A stretch of 64,000 nt of DNA from Geodermatophilus normandii (GCF_003182485.1 NZ_QGTX01000001.1:3806001-3870000), one strand, 5' to 3'; counted from the first letter of the stretch, positions 1 to 11,304 are shown. Notes: generated by a model from the letters alone, not told the origin. Made by a program: numbers and translations.

Positions 1-383
1 GGGTCGGCGAAGTCGGCCACGCCGATCACCCGCACCAGCGACAGCGGCAGGTCGTAGTTGATGTGCGCGTTCATGCCGAGCAGCACGTGCGCCTCGGGCC
101 GAGCGGCCGGGTCGGTGCGGAACGCGGCGCGCCACGGCGCCGGCGGGGTGGCCGGATCGCGGCGGTGGGCGTCGAGGGCGTCGAGGTAGAGGCCGGCGAA
201 GTCGACGTCCCAGGCGGTCACCCAGTCCGGGTCCTCGAACCGGCCGGCGTCGATGGCCGCGTTCACGGCCTGCGTGGTCCGCAGGTAGGTGCCCAGGAAG
301 TGGCGGGCCGGGTCGCCGGCGGCGGTCACGGCGTCGAGCAGCTCCTGCATGCGGGCGACGAGCTCGTCCACCGGTGCGGTCAC
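1..383 (-). CDS. DUF5995 family protein (3' end cut by the window edge)
   Basis: The reading frame opens at a GTG at 383 and runs off the left edge of the window, so only about the first 127 residues are visible. They read as a mostly helical soluble protein containing the segments RMQELLDAV, FLGTYLRTTQAVN, DWVTAWDVDFAGLYLDALDA and, near the edge, LLGMNAHINYDLPLSLV. The GMNAHINYDLP block is the hallmark of the DUF5995 family, whose biochemical role is unknown. There is no signal peptide or membrane segment in the visible part. It lies downstream of tetR on the same strand but about 100 bases separate them, and a degenerate repeat occupies that gap. Family assignment is from recalled motifs; no function is claimed. 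Confidence 0.75.
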   Translation of the reverse strand, partial: MTAPVDELVARMQELLDAVTAAGDPARHFLGTYLRTTQAVNAAIDAGRFEDPDWVTAWDVDFAGLYLDALDAHRRDPATPPAPWRAAFRTDPAARPEAHVLLGMNAHINYDLPLSLVRVIGVADFAD

Positions 384-420
384 GCCGCGATCGTGCCCCG
401 GAACGCCTCCGTTCCGCAGG

Positions 421-477
421 GTGAGGCCCCCCGCCCCCCACCATCCGCGAGCGCCCGGCGGGTCCCTGCCGGGCCAC
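421..477 (+). repeat. Degenerate copy of the 3'-end-associated repeat
   Basis: The gap between tetR and the DUF5995 gene contains a C-rich block (CGCCCCCCACC) followed by GCGAGC and GGCGGGTCCCTGC. These match the core of the repeat found after hisE, rpoZ, the prepilin peptidase gene and relA. This copy is in the opposite orientation relative to the gene that ends beside it, and it is more diverged, so it may be chance similarity in a GC-saturated genome. Confidence 0.35.
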
Positions 478-486
478 CCGACCGGG

Positions 487-1065
487 TCACGGGTGCAGCA
501 GTCCCGGCAGCCGGTCCATCGCCGCCGTCAGCAGGTCCGGCAGGTCGCCGGGCTCCCCCGCCAGCCACCCGGCCAGGGCGACCTCGAAGCACGCGACGAC
601 GAGCTTGGCGAGCAGCTGCGCGTCCTGCGCCGGGACCCCGCGCCCGGTGACCAGCCCGTCGGCGAGCGCGGCCTCCCAGCGGCGCAGCTTGGCCGCCGCC
701 CGCGACTGCAGGGCGGGCACGCCGGCCACCACCCGCTCGCGGGTGAGCAACAGGTCCCGCAGCGGGGCGACCTGCCCGGCGACGGCGGCGGCGGCCGAGC
801 GCACCGCCGCCCAGGGCGGCAGGCCGGCCGGCGCCCCGGCCACGGCGGCGGAGGCGGCGGCGAGCAGGCCGTCCTCGAGGCCGAAGAGCAGGTCCTCCTT
901 GTCGGCGAACAGCCGGAAGAGCGTGCTGCGCGAGACGTCGGCGGCCGCCGCGACCTGCTCGGTGCTCGTGGCCGCATAGCCCTGCTCGGCGAACAGCGCG
1001 ACGGCGCGGCGGGTCACCTCGGCCCGCAGCCGGCGGCGGCGCCGCTGCGCGGCGGTCTCCTCCAC
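487..1065 (-). CDS. TetR/AcrR family transcriptional regulator
   Basis: A 192-residue protein with an N-terminal TetR helix-turn-helix (about residues 8-55: VTRRAVALFAEQGYAATSTE, then VAAAADVSRSTLFRLFADKEDLLF) and a helical ligand-binding C-terminal domain. I chose the GTG at 1065 because GGAGGA lies directly upstream at 1069-1074. An in-frame GTG at 1083 or ATG at 1113 would extend it 6 or 16 residues, but those codons lie inside the inverted repeat at 1082-1124. It is divergent from the dehydrogenase gene at 1159, and the repeat between them is the natural operator. By the usual logic of the family it represses itself and the dehydrogenase and is released by a small lipophilic ligand; the ligand cannot be read from sequence. 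Confidence 0.88.
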   Translation of the reverse strand: MEETAAQRRRRRLRAEVTRRAVALFAEQGYAATSTEQVAAAADVSRSTLFRLFADKEDLLFGLEDGLLAAASAAVAGAPAGLPPWAAVRSAAAAVAGQVAPLRDLLLTRERVVAGVPALQSRAAAKLRRWEAALADGLVTGRGVPAQDAQLLAKLVVACFEVALAGWLAGEPGDLPDLLTAAMDRLPGLLHP

Positions 1066-1076
1066 CCGTCCTCCAG

Positions 1077-1124
1077 TTGACACGTCGTCCCGATCTGGCA
1101 CAGAGTCCCACATCGGGACGACGT
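1077..1124. promoter_or_regulatory. Divergent promoter with a 13-bp perfect inverted repeat (probable TetR operator)
   Basis: The arms ACGTCGTCCCGAT (1082-1094) and ATCGGGACGACGT (1112-1124) are perfect inverted repeats separated by 17 bases, in the gap between tetR and the dehydrogenase gene. A consensus -35 box TTGACA sits at 1077-1082 on the plus strand, with a weak -10 CAGAGT at 1101-1106 at 18-bp spacing, so the repeat covers the promoter of the dehydrogenase. Binding there by the TetR protein would block transcription in both directions. Confidence 0.7.
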
Positions 1125-1158
1125 CCCGGAAGCCACGTGCGAGGACGCGGGAGACGCG

Positions 1159-2022
1159 ATGGACGGCAGGCGGACGGTGCTGGTCACCGGGGCGACGTCG
1201 GGGCTCGGGCGCGCCGCCGCCGGGCGCCTCGCAGCGACCGGCGGGTGGTCGGTGCTCCTCGGCGCCCGCGACCCCGGCCGCGGCGCGCAGGTGGCCGCCG
1301 GGCTGGGCCCCACGGCTGACGTCGTCGCGCTCGACCTGGCCTCCCTCGACGGCGTCCGGGACGCCGCCGCCCGCATCGCCGCCCGGGGTCGCCTCGACGC
1401 GCTGGTGCTCAATGCCGGCGTCCAGCTGCCCGTCGCCGACCGGGCGAGCGCCGACGGCTACGAGCTGACCTTCGCGGTCAACCACCTCGCCCACTTCCTG
1501 CTCACCGTCGAGCTCCTGCCGCACCTGGCGCCGGGAGCACGGGTGGTCGTGGTCAGCAGCGGCACGCACTGGGGCACGTGGCGGAAGTCCGGCCCGTTCC
1601 CGGCGCCGCGCTGGGCCGACCCGCGCGAGCTGGCCCGCCCGCGCCGGGAGTCCGGGCAGCGCGCCTACGCGACGTCCAAGCTGGCCAACGTCCTCTTCGC
1701 CACCGAGCTCGCCCGCCGGCACCCAGAGGTCGACGTCGCCGTCGTCGACCCCGGCCTGGTGCCCGGCACCGGGCTGCACCGCGGCTACCCCGCCCCGGCC
1801 CGCGCGGTCTACACCGGGCTGGCGCCGCTGCTGGCCCGGTTGCCGTTCGCGTCGGGCGTCGGGCAGGCGGCCGACGTGCTCGCCGCCGCGGTGACCGGTC
1901 CGCCCGGCACGAGCGGGCGCTACCTCGAGCGCGGCGTCGAGGTGCCGTCGTCGCCGGACAGCCGCGACCCGGCCCGCGCCCGCGAGCTCTGGGAGGCCAG
2001 CCGCGAGCTCACCGGCTCCTAG
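1159..2022 (+). CDS. Short-chain dehydrogenase/reductase (SDR family, retinol dehydrogenase-like)
   Basis: A 287-residue NAD(P)-dependent oxidoreductase. Visible family signatures in order are the cofactor-binding TGATSGLG near residues 9-16, LDLAS and LNAGV in the Rossmann core, the catalytic serine in VVVSSGTH, and the catalytic YATSK near residue 172. The long insertion between the serine and tyrosine segments (WGTWRKSGPFP and following) resembles WW-oxidoreductase and retinol-dehydrogenase-like SDRs. The ATG at 1159 has GGGAG five bases upstream. It is divergent from tetR and presumably under its control. Its stop codon overlaps that of the converging pucR gene in a shared CTAG. The substrate is unknown; a lipophilic alcohol or ketone is the family-level expectation. 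Confidence 0.88.
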   Translation: MDGRRTVLVTGATSGLGRAAAGRLAATGGWSVLLGARDPGRGAQVAAGLGPTADVVALDLASLDGVRDAAARIAARGRLDALVLNAGVQLPVADRASADGYELTFAVNHLAHFLLTVELLPHLAPGARVVVVSSGTHWGTWRKSGPFPAPRWADPRELARPRRESGQRAYATSKLANVLFATELARRHPEVDVAVVDPGLVPGTGLHRGYPAPARAVYTGLAPLLARLPFASGVGQAADVLAAAVTGPPGTSGRYLERGVEVPSSPDSRDPARARELWEASRELTGS

Positions 2023-3937
2023 ACGAGCGCGTCGTACCCGTCGTCGGGCGGCAGCAGCCCCGAGTCGACCGGCGGGCGGTGCGGCTGGTCCAGTCCCCGC
2101 ATGCGGGCGGCGTGCAGCGCGAGCAGCAGGTTCAGCCGGAGCGTCGGGTCGGTGGTGAAGGGCCCGAGCAGCCGCTCGAGCTTGCCGATGCGGTAGCGCA
2201 TCGTGTTGTAGTGGAAGTGCAGCCGGCGGGCGGACTCCGCGACGTTGAGGTTGGTCTCCAGCAGCACCCGCAGCGTCTCGCGCAGGTCGGCGGAGTCGGG
2301 GTCGGCGGCGTCGGCCAGCGACCCGAGCACCTCGTCGACGTAGGAGCGCAGCTCCGTGCTGTCGGGGATGAGCGAGAGCAGCCGGAACACCCCCAGCTGG
2401 TCGAAGTGGGTGACGGCGGCCGTCCCGTGGATCTCCTGGCCGACGCCCAGCGCCCGCTGCGCCTGCTGATGGGCCTCCCCCAGCGCCGAGATCGACTCGG
2501 CGGGGCGGCCGATGCCGGTGCCCAGCACGCGGCCGACGCGGCGCACCCGGGCGTTGACCCGCGAGGTGACCGCGGTGACCAGCGAGGTGATCTCCTCCGG
2601 CGTCCGCCCGTCCAGCGGCAGCACGGTGACGATCTCGGTGGACAGCCCCGCGACGGCCGCGCCGCTCACCTCGGTCTCCAGGGCCGCCCGCCAGCCGTCG
2701 GCCAGCCGGTCGAGGACGTCGAGGGCGCGGGTCGGGTCGGCCTGGGGGTCGGCGGCGGTCTCGGTGGCGGTCACCAGCACGACGACGGGGCCGTCGAGCC
2801 GCCAGCCGAAGGAGCGGGTCTGGGCCAGCGCGCGCTCGGTGTGCCGCAGCGACCCGCCGACCAGCCGGCGCACCAGGTCGCCCTGGAAGCGCAGCTCGAC
2901 GGAGTGCACCGCCTGCTGGCGGATGACCGACAGCGCCGAGACGACGGCGGCCCGCTCGAGGACACCGCCGGCGCCCACCACCATCTGCCCGGTGCGGTGG
3001 ACGGCGACCAGCCAGCCGTGCCGCTGATCGCCGGCCATGATCGGCGCGACCGCGTACTCCCCCACCCCGCCGGGCAGCTCGTGGTGCCCGGGGACGAGCA
3101 GGATGCCGTCGGCCGGCGAGAGGTCGGCGTCGGCCAGGACGTCGGCCGGGGTGACGACCGTCTGGTCGGCGCGCACGCCCGAGAGCCGGCTCGACGGCGC
3201 CATCATCGCCAGCTCGTCCTCGGCCTCGGCGTCGAGCAGCCAGAGCCAGTCGCTGATCTCGGCGACGTCGTCGGCCGGGCCGGCGCTGGTGGTGATCTCG
3301 CGGTCGGAGCCCAGCCCGAGGACGGCGGCGCCCTCGAGGAAGGTGGCCAGCTGCTCGGTGACCTCGGCCAGCCCCCCGCCGCTGAGCGCGACGTCGATGA
3401 ACTGGTCGTGCATGCGGGCGGAGAGGGCGAGCGCCTCGCTCTGCTTGCGCACGACGGCCCCGAGGACCTCGGAGACCGCCTCGTCCATGCGGACGGCGGC
3501 CGGCAGCGCGACCACGGGGAAGCCGTGGCGGTCGGCCTCGGCCAGGACCTCCGCGGGCACCGGCGGCGGGCCCTCGCCGCGACGGAAGGCGAGCGCGGCG
3601 GCGCCGGCCTGCACCAGGCGCTCCACCAGCGCCCGGCACGCGGCGGGGTCGGCCGGGGCAGCCGGGCCCCGAGGACGACGAGGACCTCGGGCCCCGCGCT
3701 CCGGAGGGGGGCCGACGGGTCGTCGACGACCATGTGCCGCACGGTGCGGTCCGCGCCCGACCGGCCGGCGACCACCTCGGAGCCCGCGAGGCGGGGCAGC
3801 CGCAGGGCCTCCTCCACCCGCAGGCCGACCCGGTCACGCCACTCGGCGCGGTCGTCCCGGGCCGGGGCCGAGCGGGCATGGTCCTGCCATCCCTGTGGCA
3901 ACTGGAGCGGCGCGGTGGGATAGGAGCCAGAGGTCAT
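2019..3937 (-). pseudogene. PucR family transcriptional regulator with an apparent -1 frameshift near 3660
   Basis: Two adjacent reading frames together make one typical PucR regulator of about 640 residues. The N-terminal part starts at the ATG at 3937 (GTGAGG upstream) and contains the PucR domain (VEEALRLPRLAGSEVVAGRS, then VVDDPSAPLRSAGPEVLVVLGARL). Near 3655-3670 the homology jumps to a second frame, which continues as ADPAACRALVERLVQAG and ends with the C-terminal PucR helix-turn-helix (ETNLNVAESARRLHFHYNTM, then RYRIGKLERLLGPF). One extra base in the run GGGGCCCGGCTGCCCCGG would restore a single frame. PucR proteins often control purine, allantoin or amino-acid catabolism, and this one is divergent from the DUF2877 gene. 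It may be a true pseudogene or a sequencing deletion. The stop overlaps the converging dehydrogenase stop in CTAG. Confidence 0.8.
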
Positions 3938-4218
3938 CGAGGCCTCACTGTAGGTCACGACTCGCCCTCCTCGTCGCCCCATGTCCATCTCGGGTTGCAG
4001 CCACCTGGCAGGTGTGCCTGGACGGGCACACCCATTCTTGGCCACATTCGCCATACGAGGACGTGCGACGCGCCGCCTAGCTTCGAGCCAGTCGGCCCGT
4101 CCGCTGGATGGTAGGCGCTCACCGCACGCGGTGCGTCGCCCCCTCCGGAGGGCGGTACGGCTCGGCTGGAGCCGAGTGGAAGGTCGCTCCCGCTGTCCTA
4201 CGGGGAAGGGCTGAGCAG
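3938..4218. promoter_or_regulatory. Divergent intergenic region between pucR and the DUF2877 gene
   Basis: A 281-bp gap between two divergently transcribed genes, the expected place for both promoters and a PucR binding site. I see GTGAGG as the ribosome-binding site for pucR at the left end and GGAAGGG upstream of the DUF2877 start at the right end. I could not identify a convincing operator or -35/-10 pair, and no further gene is supported here. Confidence 0.4.
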
Positions 4219-5207
4219 ATGCGCACCATCGACCACACGACCACCGCTCCCACCACCGGCGCCCCGGGCCGCGCCGCCCGCGCCGGCGTCCCGACGATCC
4301 CGCTGCCGCGCGCCTCGGCGCAGGAGACGGTGCGGACGGCCTCGCCGGCGCGCGCGGCGTCCGCCGTCCCCTCCTCGGCCAGCACCGGGGTCGCCGACCT
4401 GCTGCGCGGACCGGTCCGCCCGGCCCGGGTCCTCATGAGCGGCCCGGCCGCCGTCTACCTGCAGGTGTCCACCGAGCGCGGGAGCGACGTCGTCGGGGTG
4501 CTGACCAGCGACGCCGCCCGGCTGCCGCTGGGCTGCGTCCTCTTCCGGCCGAGCAACGGCCGCCCCCTCGTCGCGCTGCCCAGCGGCGCGCCCGCGGAGG
4601 TCGGCGGCGGCCGGATCGTCGTCGGCGACCTGGTCGTGCGGGCCGCGGCCTGGTGGGACCCGCAGCCGCGGCTGCCCAGCCCGCACCCGGCCCTGCTGCC
4701 CGAGGGCGTGCGCCAGCTGCGCACCACCCTCTACGGCGAGGGCGTCCCGCACAGCGCGTTCACCCTCCCCGGCCTGCCGGCCGGCCCGGTGGCCCGCTGG
4801 CCGCGCTCCGCGGTGCCGTCCGCCGGGCCGACCTCGACGCCGCGCTGCGCACCGCCGCCCGGCTGATCGGCCTGGGCCCCGGCCTCACCCCGGCCGGTGA
4901 CGACGTCATGGCCGGCACGATGGCCGGGCTGGTGCTGCTGCGGCACCCGGCCGCCGAGCGCTTCGCCGCCGGCGTCTACTCGCTGGCCGCCGGCCGCACC
5001 ACCGAGCTGTCCCGGGCGCTGCTGCGGCACGCCGCGGCCGGCCGGGTCAGCGGCGAGTACGCCGCGGTGCTGCAGGGCCTGGTCGGCGAGCGTCCGCTCG
5101 GCCCGGCGATCGAGGGCCTGCTGGCGACCGGCTCCACCAGCGGCCGGGCGATGGCGCTGGGCCTGTGCACCGCGATCGACCTGGTGGACCGCACCACGCG
5201 GCGCTGA
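4219..5207 (+). pseudogene. DUF2877 domain protein (AllH/YlbF-like) with an apparent -1 frameshift near 4797
   Basis: The first frame runs from the ATG at 4219 through LRGPVRPARVLMSGPAAVYL and LYGEGVPHSAFTLPGLPAGP. Homology then moves to another frame that gives LAALRGAVRRADLDAALRTA and the DUF2877 signature LIGLGPGLTPAGDDVMAGTM, ending at 5207. One added C in the run GGCCCGCTGG near 4796 would restore a roughly 330-residue protein. DUF2877 includes AllH (YlbF), associated with oxamate carbamoyltransferase in the anaerobic allantoin pathway. The usual partners (fdrA/allF, allG, carbamate kinase) are absent here; the only neighbour of matching theme is the divergent PucR regulator. The first 60 residues are low-complexity. 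A strong hairpin follows the stop. Confidence 0.75.
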
Positions 5208-5216
5208 CCGCACGAG

Positions 5217-5266
5217 CACACGGCGGCGGCCCCCTCCCCACCCGGGGAGGGGGCCGCCGCCGTGTG
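5217..5266. terminator. Strong bidirectional hairpin terminator
   Basis: A perfect 23-bp inverted repeat (arms 5217-5239 and 5244-5266) with loop ACCC lies between the converging stops of the DUF2877 gene (5207) and hisG (5319). The stem is almost pure G+C and has no U-tract, as is usual for hairpin terminators in high-GC actinobacteria. It can serve both strands. Confidence 0.85.
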
Positions 5267-5276
5267 GTCGTGGTGA

Positions 5277-5318
5277 CGTGCCGGGACGGCCCTGCCGCAC
5301 GGAGGACGGCGGGGGTCC
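5277..5318 (-). repeat. Partial copy of the 3'-end-associated repeat after hisG
   Basis: Directly after the hisG stop, read on the minus strand, the block GAGGACCCCC is followed by GC-rich sequence and a GGCCGTCCC segment. This matches the outer parts of the fuller copies after hisE, rpoZ and relA; the central part is not conserved. Confidence 0.45.
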
Positions 5319-6185
5319 TCAGATGCGGCAGGCGTGGATGCTCGTGACGAGGATGGCGCGGGCGCCGAGCTCCCAGAGCTCGTCCATGACCCGGTTGGTG
5401 TCGCTCTGGCGCACCATCGCCCGCACCGCCGACCAGCCCTCGGTCTGCAGCGGGCTGACCGTCGGGCCCTCGAGGCCGGGGGTCAGCGCGGTGGCCCGCG
5501 CCAGCAGCTCGTTGGGGCAGTCGTAGTCGAGCATCACGTACTGCCGGGCCACGAGGACCCCGCGCAGCCGGCGCCGGAGCTGGGCCACGGCGGGGATCTC
5601 CTCGGCGCCCTCGCGGCGGACGAGCACGGCCTCGCTGGTGAGCACGGGCTCGCCGATGATCCGCAGCCCCGCCGCGCGCAGCGTCGTCCCGGTCTCGACG
5701 ACGTCGCACACCGCGTCGGCCACCCCGAGCCGGCAGGCGGTCTCCACCGCGCCGTCGAGCCTGACCACGCCGGCCTTGATGCCGGACTCCTCGAGGTACC
5801 GCTGCAGCAGCACCGGGTAGGCGGTCGCGATCCGCCTGCCGGCCAGCTGCCCGACCGAGTCGATGACGGACTCCACGGGGCTGGCGAACCGGAAGGACGA
5901 GCGGCCGAACCCCAGCGGCATGACCTCGGTGGCGTGCGGGCCCTCGCCGTCGGCCGGCGCGGTCTCCAGCAGCATGTCGCGGCCGGTGATGCCGACGTCG
6001 AGGGTGCCGGAGGCGACGTACACGGCGATGTCACGGGGACGCAGGTAGAAGAACTCGGTGTCGCTGTCGGGGTCGTACACCGCGAGGTCCTTGGTGCTGC
6101 GCCGCTGCCGATAGCCGCTCTCGCTGAGCATCTCGGCCGCGGGCTCGCTGAGGACGCCCTTGTTGGGCACGGCGACACGCAGCAC
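5319..6185 (-). CDS. hisG: ATP phosphoribosyltransferase (long form)
   Basis: A 288-residue enzyme for the first step of histidine synthesis, joining ATP and PRPP. The N-terminus MLRVAVPNKGVLSEPAAEML, the segment GTLDVGITGRDML and the phosphate-binding DVVETGTTLRAAGL are typical of HisG. The C-terminal roughly 80 residues (LRRRLRGVLVARQYVMLDYD onward) form the regulatory ACT-like domain of the long, hexameric, histidine-inhibited type. The GTG start at 6185 has AAGGAG upstream. It follows hisE with about 90 bases between, a gap filled by a dispersed repeat, so hisE-hisG is probably still one transcript at the end of the rib cluster. Confidence 0.97.
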   Translation of the reverse strand: MLRVAVPNKGVLSEPAAEMLSESGYRQRRSTKDLAVYDPDSDTEFFYLRPRDIAVYVASGTLDVGITGRDMLLETAPADGEGPHATEVMPLGFGRSSFRFASPVESVIDSVGQLAGRRIATAYPVLLQRYLEESGIKAGVVRLDGAVETACRLGVADAVCDVVETGTTLRAAGLRIIGEPVLTSEAVLVRREGAEEIPAVAQLRRRLRGVLVARQYVMLDYDCPNELLARATALTPGLEGPTVSPLQTEGWSAVRAMVRQSDTNRVMDELWELGARAILVTSIHACRI

Positions 6186-6209
6186 GGTCTGTCTCCTTCG
6201 GAAGCGGAT

Positions 6210-6275
6210 GGAACGGCCCTCGGGCAGGGGCCCGCGGTGCGCGGAGCGTGCCGTGGGGGGCGCGAGTGTCCTTGC
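6210..6275 (-). repeat. 3'-end-associated dispersed repeat, copy after hisE
   Basis: This roughly 65-bp block directly follows the hisE stop and separates hisE from hisG. It shares GGAACGGCC(C)TCG, AGGGGCCCGC, GAGCGTGC, GGTGGGGGGCG and GTCCTT with the copy after rpoZ (19456-19518), in the same order and orientation. The shared segments extend well beyond what base composition alone would give. Confidence 0.7.
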
Positions 6276-9002
<2,727 letters not shown>

Positions 9003-9003
9003 G

Positions 9004-10065
9004 TCAGCCCCTCTCGTCGGCGTGCGGTCGGTCTCCAGTGTGCCGGGTGGGCCGCAGGCGGAGCTGCACGTCCCCGCCCAGCGGGGTGACCTCCCGCAGT
9101 TCCAGGGACAGCGCCGCGCCGATCGTGCTGATTCCCAGGTCCCCCACCAGGGAGGGGCCCGCGCCGAGCAGCTTGGGCGCGAGGTGGACGACGGCCTCGT
9201 CGACCAGCCCGGCCCGCAGGAACGCCGCGGCCAGCGTCGGGCCGCCCTCGAGCAGCACCCGGCGCACGTCGCGGTCGAACAGCTCGGCGAGCAGCCCGGC
9301 GGGGCCCTCGGCGCGGCTGACGTGGGTGGGCGCGGCGCCGTCGAGGACGCGGGCGGTGGCCGGCAGCCGGCCGCGCCGGTCGTGCACCACGCGCAGCGGC
9401 TGGCGGGCGGCGTCGCGGCCGTCGGCGTCGCGGACGGTGAGCCGGGGGTCGTCGGCCAGCGCGGTGCCCGACCCGACGACGACGGCGTCGCAGGTGGCGC
9501 GCAGCGCGTGCACGGCCGCGCGCGCGACCGGGCCGGTGATCCAGCGGCTGGTGCCGTCGGCGGCGGCGACCCGCCCGTCGAGGGTGGCGCCGACCTTCCA
9601 CACGACGAACGGGCGGTGCTCGCGCACGCCGGTGAGCCACGCGGCCAGGGCGCCCTCCTCGGCGGCCTCCTGCTCGACGCCCACCTCGACGTCGACCCCG
9701 GCGGCGCGCAGCCGCTCGGCGCCGCCGACCGCGAGCTCCGTCGGCTCGGGCACCGCGACGACGACCCGCGCCACCCCGGCGGCCAGCAGCGCGTCGGCGC
9801 ACGGGCCGGTGCGGCCGGTGTGCGCGCACGGCTCGAGGGTGACGACGGCGGTGCCGCCGCGGGCGCGCTCGCCGGCCCGGCGCAGCGCCTGCACCTCGGC
9901 GTGCGGCCCGCCGGGCGGGGAGGTGGCACCCTCCCCGACGACCGCACCGGCGGCGTCGAGGACGACCGCGCCGACGGCGGGGTTGGGGCTGGTGGTGCCG
10001 AGGACGCCCTGCCCGAGATCCCGCGCCCGGGCCATCGCCGCGAGCTCGACCGGGGTGGCGGTCAC
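9004..10065 (-). CDS. ribD: Bifunctional diaminohydroxyphosphoribosylaminopyrimidine deaminase / 5-amino-6-(5-phosphoribosylamino)uracil reductase
   Basis: A 353-residue fusion. The N-terminal deaminase (residues about 1-145) carries the zinc-binding GPHAEVQAL and [16 protein letters not shown] motifs. The C-terminal reductase (about 150-345) carries [19 protein letters not shown], the NADPH region [20 protein letters not shown] and [13 protein letters not shown]. It performs steps two and three of riboflavin synthesis. The GTG at 10065 overlaps the rpe stop (GTGA). rpe sits upstream in the same operon, as in other actinobacteria, where it supplies pentose phosphate. Confidence 0.95.
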   Translation of the reverse strand: MTATPVELAAMARARDLGQGVLGTTSPNPAVGAVVLDAAGAVVGEGATSPPGGPHAEVQALRRAGERARGGTAVVTLEPCAHTGRTGPCADALLAAGVARVVVAVPEPTELAVGGAERLRAAGVDVEVGVEQEAAEEGALAAWLTGVREHRPFVVWKVGATLDGRVAAADGTSRWITGPVARAAVHALRATCDAVVVGSGTALADDPRLTVRDADGRDAARQPLRVVHDRRGRLPATARVLDGAAPTHVSRAEGPAGLLAELFDRDVRRVLLEGGPTLAAAFLRAGLVDEAVVHLAPKLLGAGPSLVGDLGISTIGAALSLELREVTPLGGDVQLRLRPTRHTGDRPHADERG

Positions 10066-10745
10066 GCGGCTCCGGTCGCCTGCGCCCGGAGGGCGGCGAT
10101 GGCGCGGGCGGGGTCGTCGGCGCCGTAGACCGCGGAGCCCGCCACGAAGACGTCGGCGCCGGCCTCGGCGGCCTGCTCGATCGTGTCGGCGTTGATGCCG
10201 CCGTCGACCTCGACCAGCAGCCGCAGGTGCCCGGTGTCGACCAGCTCGCGGGCCCGGCGGACCTTGGGCAGGACGTCGGCCATGAACGCCTGGCCACCGA
10301 AGCCGGGCTCGACGGTCATGACCAGCAGCGTGTCGAAGTCGCGGAGGACCTCCTCGTACTCCTCGAGCGGGGTGCCCGGCTTGATCGCCAGCCCGGCGAG
10401 GGCGCCGGCGGCACGGATGTCGCGGGCGACGGCGCGGGGGTCGCCGGTGCAGGCCTCGGCGTGCACCGTGACGTTGCGGGCGCCGACCTCGGCGTAGCCG
10501 GGAGCCCAGCGCTCGGGCGCCTCGATCATGAGGTGGCAGTCCAGCGGGACCGGGCTCACCGCCTGGATCGCCTCGACCACCGGCCGGCCCAGGGTCAGGT
10601 TGGGGACGAAGTGGGCGTCCATGACGTCGACGTGCAGCCAGTCGGCGTCGGCGACGCGGGCCACCTCGTCGGCCAGCCGGGCGAAGTCCGCCGAGAGCAG
10701 GCTGGGGGCGATCATCGGGGTCCGGGGCCCGTCGTTCGAGTGCAC
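10062..10745 (-). CDS. rpe: Ribulose-phosphate 3-epimerase
   Basis: A TIM-barrel epimerase interconverting ribulose and xylulose 5-phosphates. The motifs [59 protein letters not shown] and [13 protein letters not shown] give an unambiguous match with all metal and catalytic residues. I place the start at the GTG at 10745 because a -10-like TAGACT lies eight bases upstream (10754-10759), which would make a leaderless message. The ATG at 10715 (giving 217 residues) lacks a clear ribosome-binding site and is the alternative. It heads the rib-his run; ribulose 5-phosphate is also the ribBA substrate. Confidence 0.93.
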   Translation of the reverse strand: MHSNDGPRTPMIAPSLLSADFARLADEVARVADADWLHVDVMDAHFVPNLTLGRPVVEAIQAVSPVPLDCHLMIEAPERWAPGYAEVGARNVTVHAEACTGDPRAVARDIRAAGALAGLAIKPGTPLEEYEEVLRDFDTLLVMTVEPGFGGQAFMADVLPKVRRARELVDTGHLRLLVEVDGGINADTIEQAAEAGADVFVAGSAVYGADDPARAIAALRAQATGAA

Positions 10746-10753
10746 GGCGTCCG

Positions 10754-10781
10754 AGTCTAGGTGCGGGGTGATCACACCCCG
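10754..10781. promoter_or_regulatory. Promoter and palindrome between rpe and the SRPBCC gene
   Basis: On the minus strand TAGACT (10754-10759) is a plausible -10 box for a leaderless rpe message. Beside it lies an inverted repeat, CGGGGTG (10764-10770) and CACCCCG (10775-10781), around ATCA. The palindrome sits in a divergent promoter region, so it could be an operator, but no regulator is indicated. Confidence 0.45.
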
Positions 10782-10803
10782 CCCGGCCGGGTGGGGCGGG
10801 CGC

Positions 10804-11300
10804 ATGGCACAGGTCGAGGCGACGGTCGAGGTCCCGGTGGAGCCCGCGCTGGCGCCGTCTCGCAGACCACCGGGACGACCCGCTACCGGTGGGACCCGTT
10901 CGTGCGCGAGCAGTCCCTGCTCGACGGCCGCACCCGCCCGGGCCGGGGCGTGCGGACGGCGACCCGGTCCCGGCACGGGCTGGCGATGGTCAGCGAGTAC
11001 GTGTCCTACGTGCCGCCGTCGCAGGTGGGCATGCGGATGGTGACCGGCCCGTGGTTCTTCGCCGTCTTCGCCGGCAGCTGGCGGTTCACGCCGCTGCCCG
11101 GGGGCGGCACGCGGGCGGTGTGGCGCTGCGTCTTCCGCTGCCGGCCGGCGCGGCTGGCGCCGCTCGCCGAGCGGATCGGCACGGCGCTGCTGGGCCGCGA
11201 CGTCCGGCGGCGGATCGCCGGCTTCGCCCGCGGGTGCGCCGACCCCGCCGTGCTGGCGGTGGCCCGCCGGGAGCTCGAGGAGGACGCCGCCGGCCGGTGA
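10804..11300 (+). pseudogene. SRPBCC family (START-like) protein with an apparent frameshift near 10852
   Basis: The ATG at 10804 opens [16 protein letters not shown], a typical start of an SRPBCC or polyketide-cyclase-like lipid-binding fold. The homology then moves to another frame giving [40 protein letters not shown] and [20 protein letters not shown], ending at 11300 after roughly 165 residues. A missing base (or four) around GCGCTGGCGCCGTCTCG explains the break. The ligand is unknown. It is divergent from rpe and ends just before the converging acetyltransferase gene. It may be a true pseudogene or a sequencing deletion. Confidence 0.7.
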
Positions 11301-11304
11301 GCGG

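Noticed and set aside
1578-3923. Plus-strand ORF of about 780 codons over the SDR and pucR genes
   Set aside because: It crosses from one gene to the next on the opposite frame, has no motif, and its amino-acid composition is that of an antisense frame.
10746-10803. FMN riboswitch before the rib genes
   Set aside because: rpe lies directly upstream of ribD with overlapping codons, and the gap before rpe is far too short for an RFN element.
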